A stretch of DNA of 5,490 nt from the NCBI GenBank assembly GCA_947175285.1, contig CAMWMM010000361.1, forward strand, positions 1-5,490. The letters run 5' to 3'. Positions 4,942-5,490 of the stretch are shown here, one piece after another (the first letter of the stretch is position 1; each line of letters opens with the position of its first letter). Under the pieces are notes generated by a model. That model saw only the letters and a program-made list of their open reading frames with translations. It made no database searches and was not told the DNA's origin. Origin of the DNA: an uncultured Lachnospiraceae bacterium (GTDB lineage: Bacteria; Bacillota_A; Clostridia; Lachnospirales; Lachnospiraceae). A program made the position numbers and the translations under genes.

Positions 4942-5490
4942 AGTTCCATATCTCCCTTTCCTTTGCTGTGGGTTCTGTGCTTTTTTCCCTCGGCAACTGT
5001 CGGCTGTTTTACCTGTTCCTTTGCTTTGGCTAGCCTTGCCTTTATGGAATGGTCACGCTCAGTCAGTTTCCGTCTTTTGGTGGTGGTCAGTTCCGCACAC
5101 GTTTCTTCTGACAGGGAATTTAATTTCTTTAAAGTGGTACTTACTATCTGCTTTGTGTTATCATCTTTTATCTGCGGAAGAATAGCAGACAGACTGGCGC
5201 ACGTTTCCGCTTTGCTCTGCTCTCCAAACTGATAAATTAGATTGATTTCGTCAGCGTTAAAAGGTATCTGGATATTTACGCCCTCACATAAACGCTCCAC
5301 GCCTACACACTCAGGGATATTTCTTGTCAGTTCGTAATTATCCCCTACTGTGATTGTTCCATGCCTGTCGGTCTGCCTTACCTCTACTTCACACTGGTTT
5401 TTCTGCTCTAACACAAGCCATGGGTATTTGTCTCTTTCTTTAGTAAATATGGTCTGATGTGCATTGGAGTGTGTCTTGCTACGGATATAT
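4938..5490 (-). CDS. Conjugative-element hypothetical protein, N-terminus outside the window
   Basis: The frame is open from the right edge to the TGA at 4938-4940, at least 183 codons. A GTG at 5412-5414 is possible as a start, but in-frame coding continues upstream (RSKTHSNAHQTIF, KERDKYPWLV), so I treat the gene as partial at its 5' end. The protein is soluble with no signal peptide. Its middle holds a strand-rich region with NIPECVGVERLCEGVNIQIP, followed by DEINLIYQFGEQSKAET and helices. The C-terminus is strongly basic and coiled (TKRRKLTERDHSIKARLAKAKEQ), ending KGDMEL. The basic tail suggests nucleic-acid contact, as an inference. It resembles conserved unnamed proteins of Tn1549/CTn-type integrative conjugative elements, and its ATGA overlap with the next gene supports an operon. 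Confidence 0.6.
   Translation of the reverse strand, partial: YIRSKTHSNAHQTIFTKERDKYPWLVLEQKNQCEVEVRQTDRHGTITVGDNYELTRNIPECVGVERLCEGVNIQIPFNADEINLIYQFGEQSKAETCASLSAILPQIKDDNTKQIVSTTLKKLNSLSEETCAELTTTKRRKLTERDHSIKARLAKAKEQVKQPTVAEGKKHRTHSKGKGDMEL

Noticed and set aside
4904..5232. Plus-strand ORFs with hydrophobic stretches
   Set aside because: Apparent membrane segments arise from reading the complement of a basic, charged minus-strand protein; no ribosome binding site supports them.

Overview
The window looks like a worn accessory region of a low-to-mid GC Firmicute, most likely a gut Clostridium-type organism of the Lachnospiraceae kind. That assignment is inference. It rests on strong GGAGG-type ribosome binding sites, AT-rich host-like genes, an IS1182-type transposase, a group II intron reverse transcriptase scrap and a gene pair that resembles the backbone of Tn1549/CTn-type conjugative elements. 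Nearly every mobile or enzyme gene here is broken. The best preserved genes are three small secreted or membrane-anchored proteins in the middle.

Layout. Bases 1-120 hold an unidentified coding remnant on the minus strand, ending in a ribosome-binding-like AGGAGG at the left edge. Bases 124-827 (minus) are a HAD-superfamily (Cof/HAD-IIB-like) phosphatase pseudogene with a frameshift, an internal stop and a damaged motif I. A 46-codon ORF (808-948) overlaps its start. Bases 993-1651 (minus) are a conserved-looking gene of unknown function split by a 159-bp MITE-like inverted-repeat element (1375-1533). Removing the element and one TA restores the reading frame exactly. Bases 1652-2020 hold no gene but contain degenerate 15-bp repeats spaced by 20 bp.

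Bases 2021-3551 (minus) form a tight three-gene operon. In transcription order it encodes a membrane-anchored 168-residue protein with a TTG start, a 207-residue secreted protein, and a 124-residue secreted SH3-domain protein. Gaps are 12-13 bp and each gene has its own ribosome binding site. They are plausibly co-exported cell-envelope proteins; their function is unknown.

Bases 3746-4419 (plus) are the N-terminal half of an IS1182-family transposase with a frameshift and a lost catalytic C-terminus. After it come more copies of the 20-bp-spaced repeats (4465-4522), a second MITE-like element (4559-4732), a group II intron reverse-transcriptase fragment (about 4735-4866, minus) fused to the first ~25 codons of a small conjugative-element gene, and finally a larger conjugative-element protein (4938-5490, minus) that runs off the right edge.

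The main point of interest is the pair of small inverted-repeat elements. Both sit at a CTAG target with an inferred TA duplication. Their terminal repeats differ, but they share a GC-rich central palindrome.
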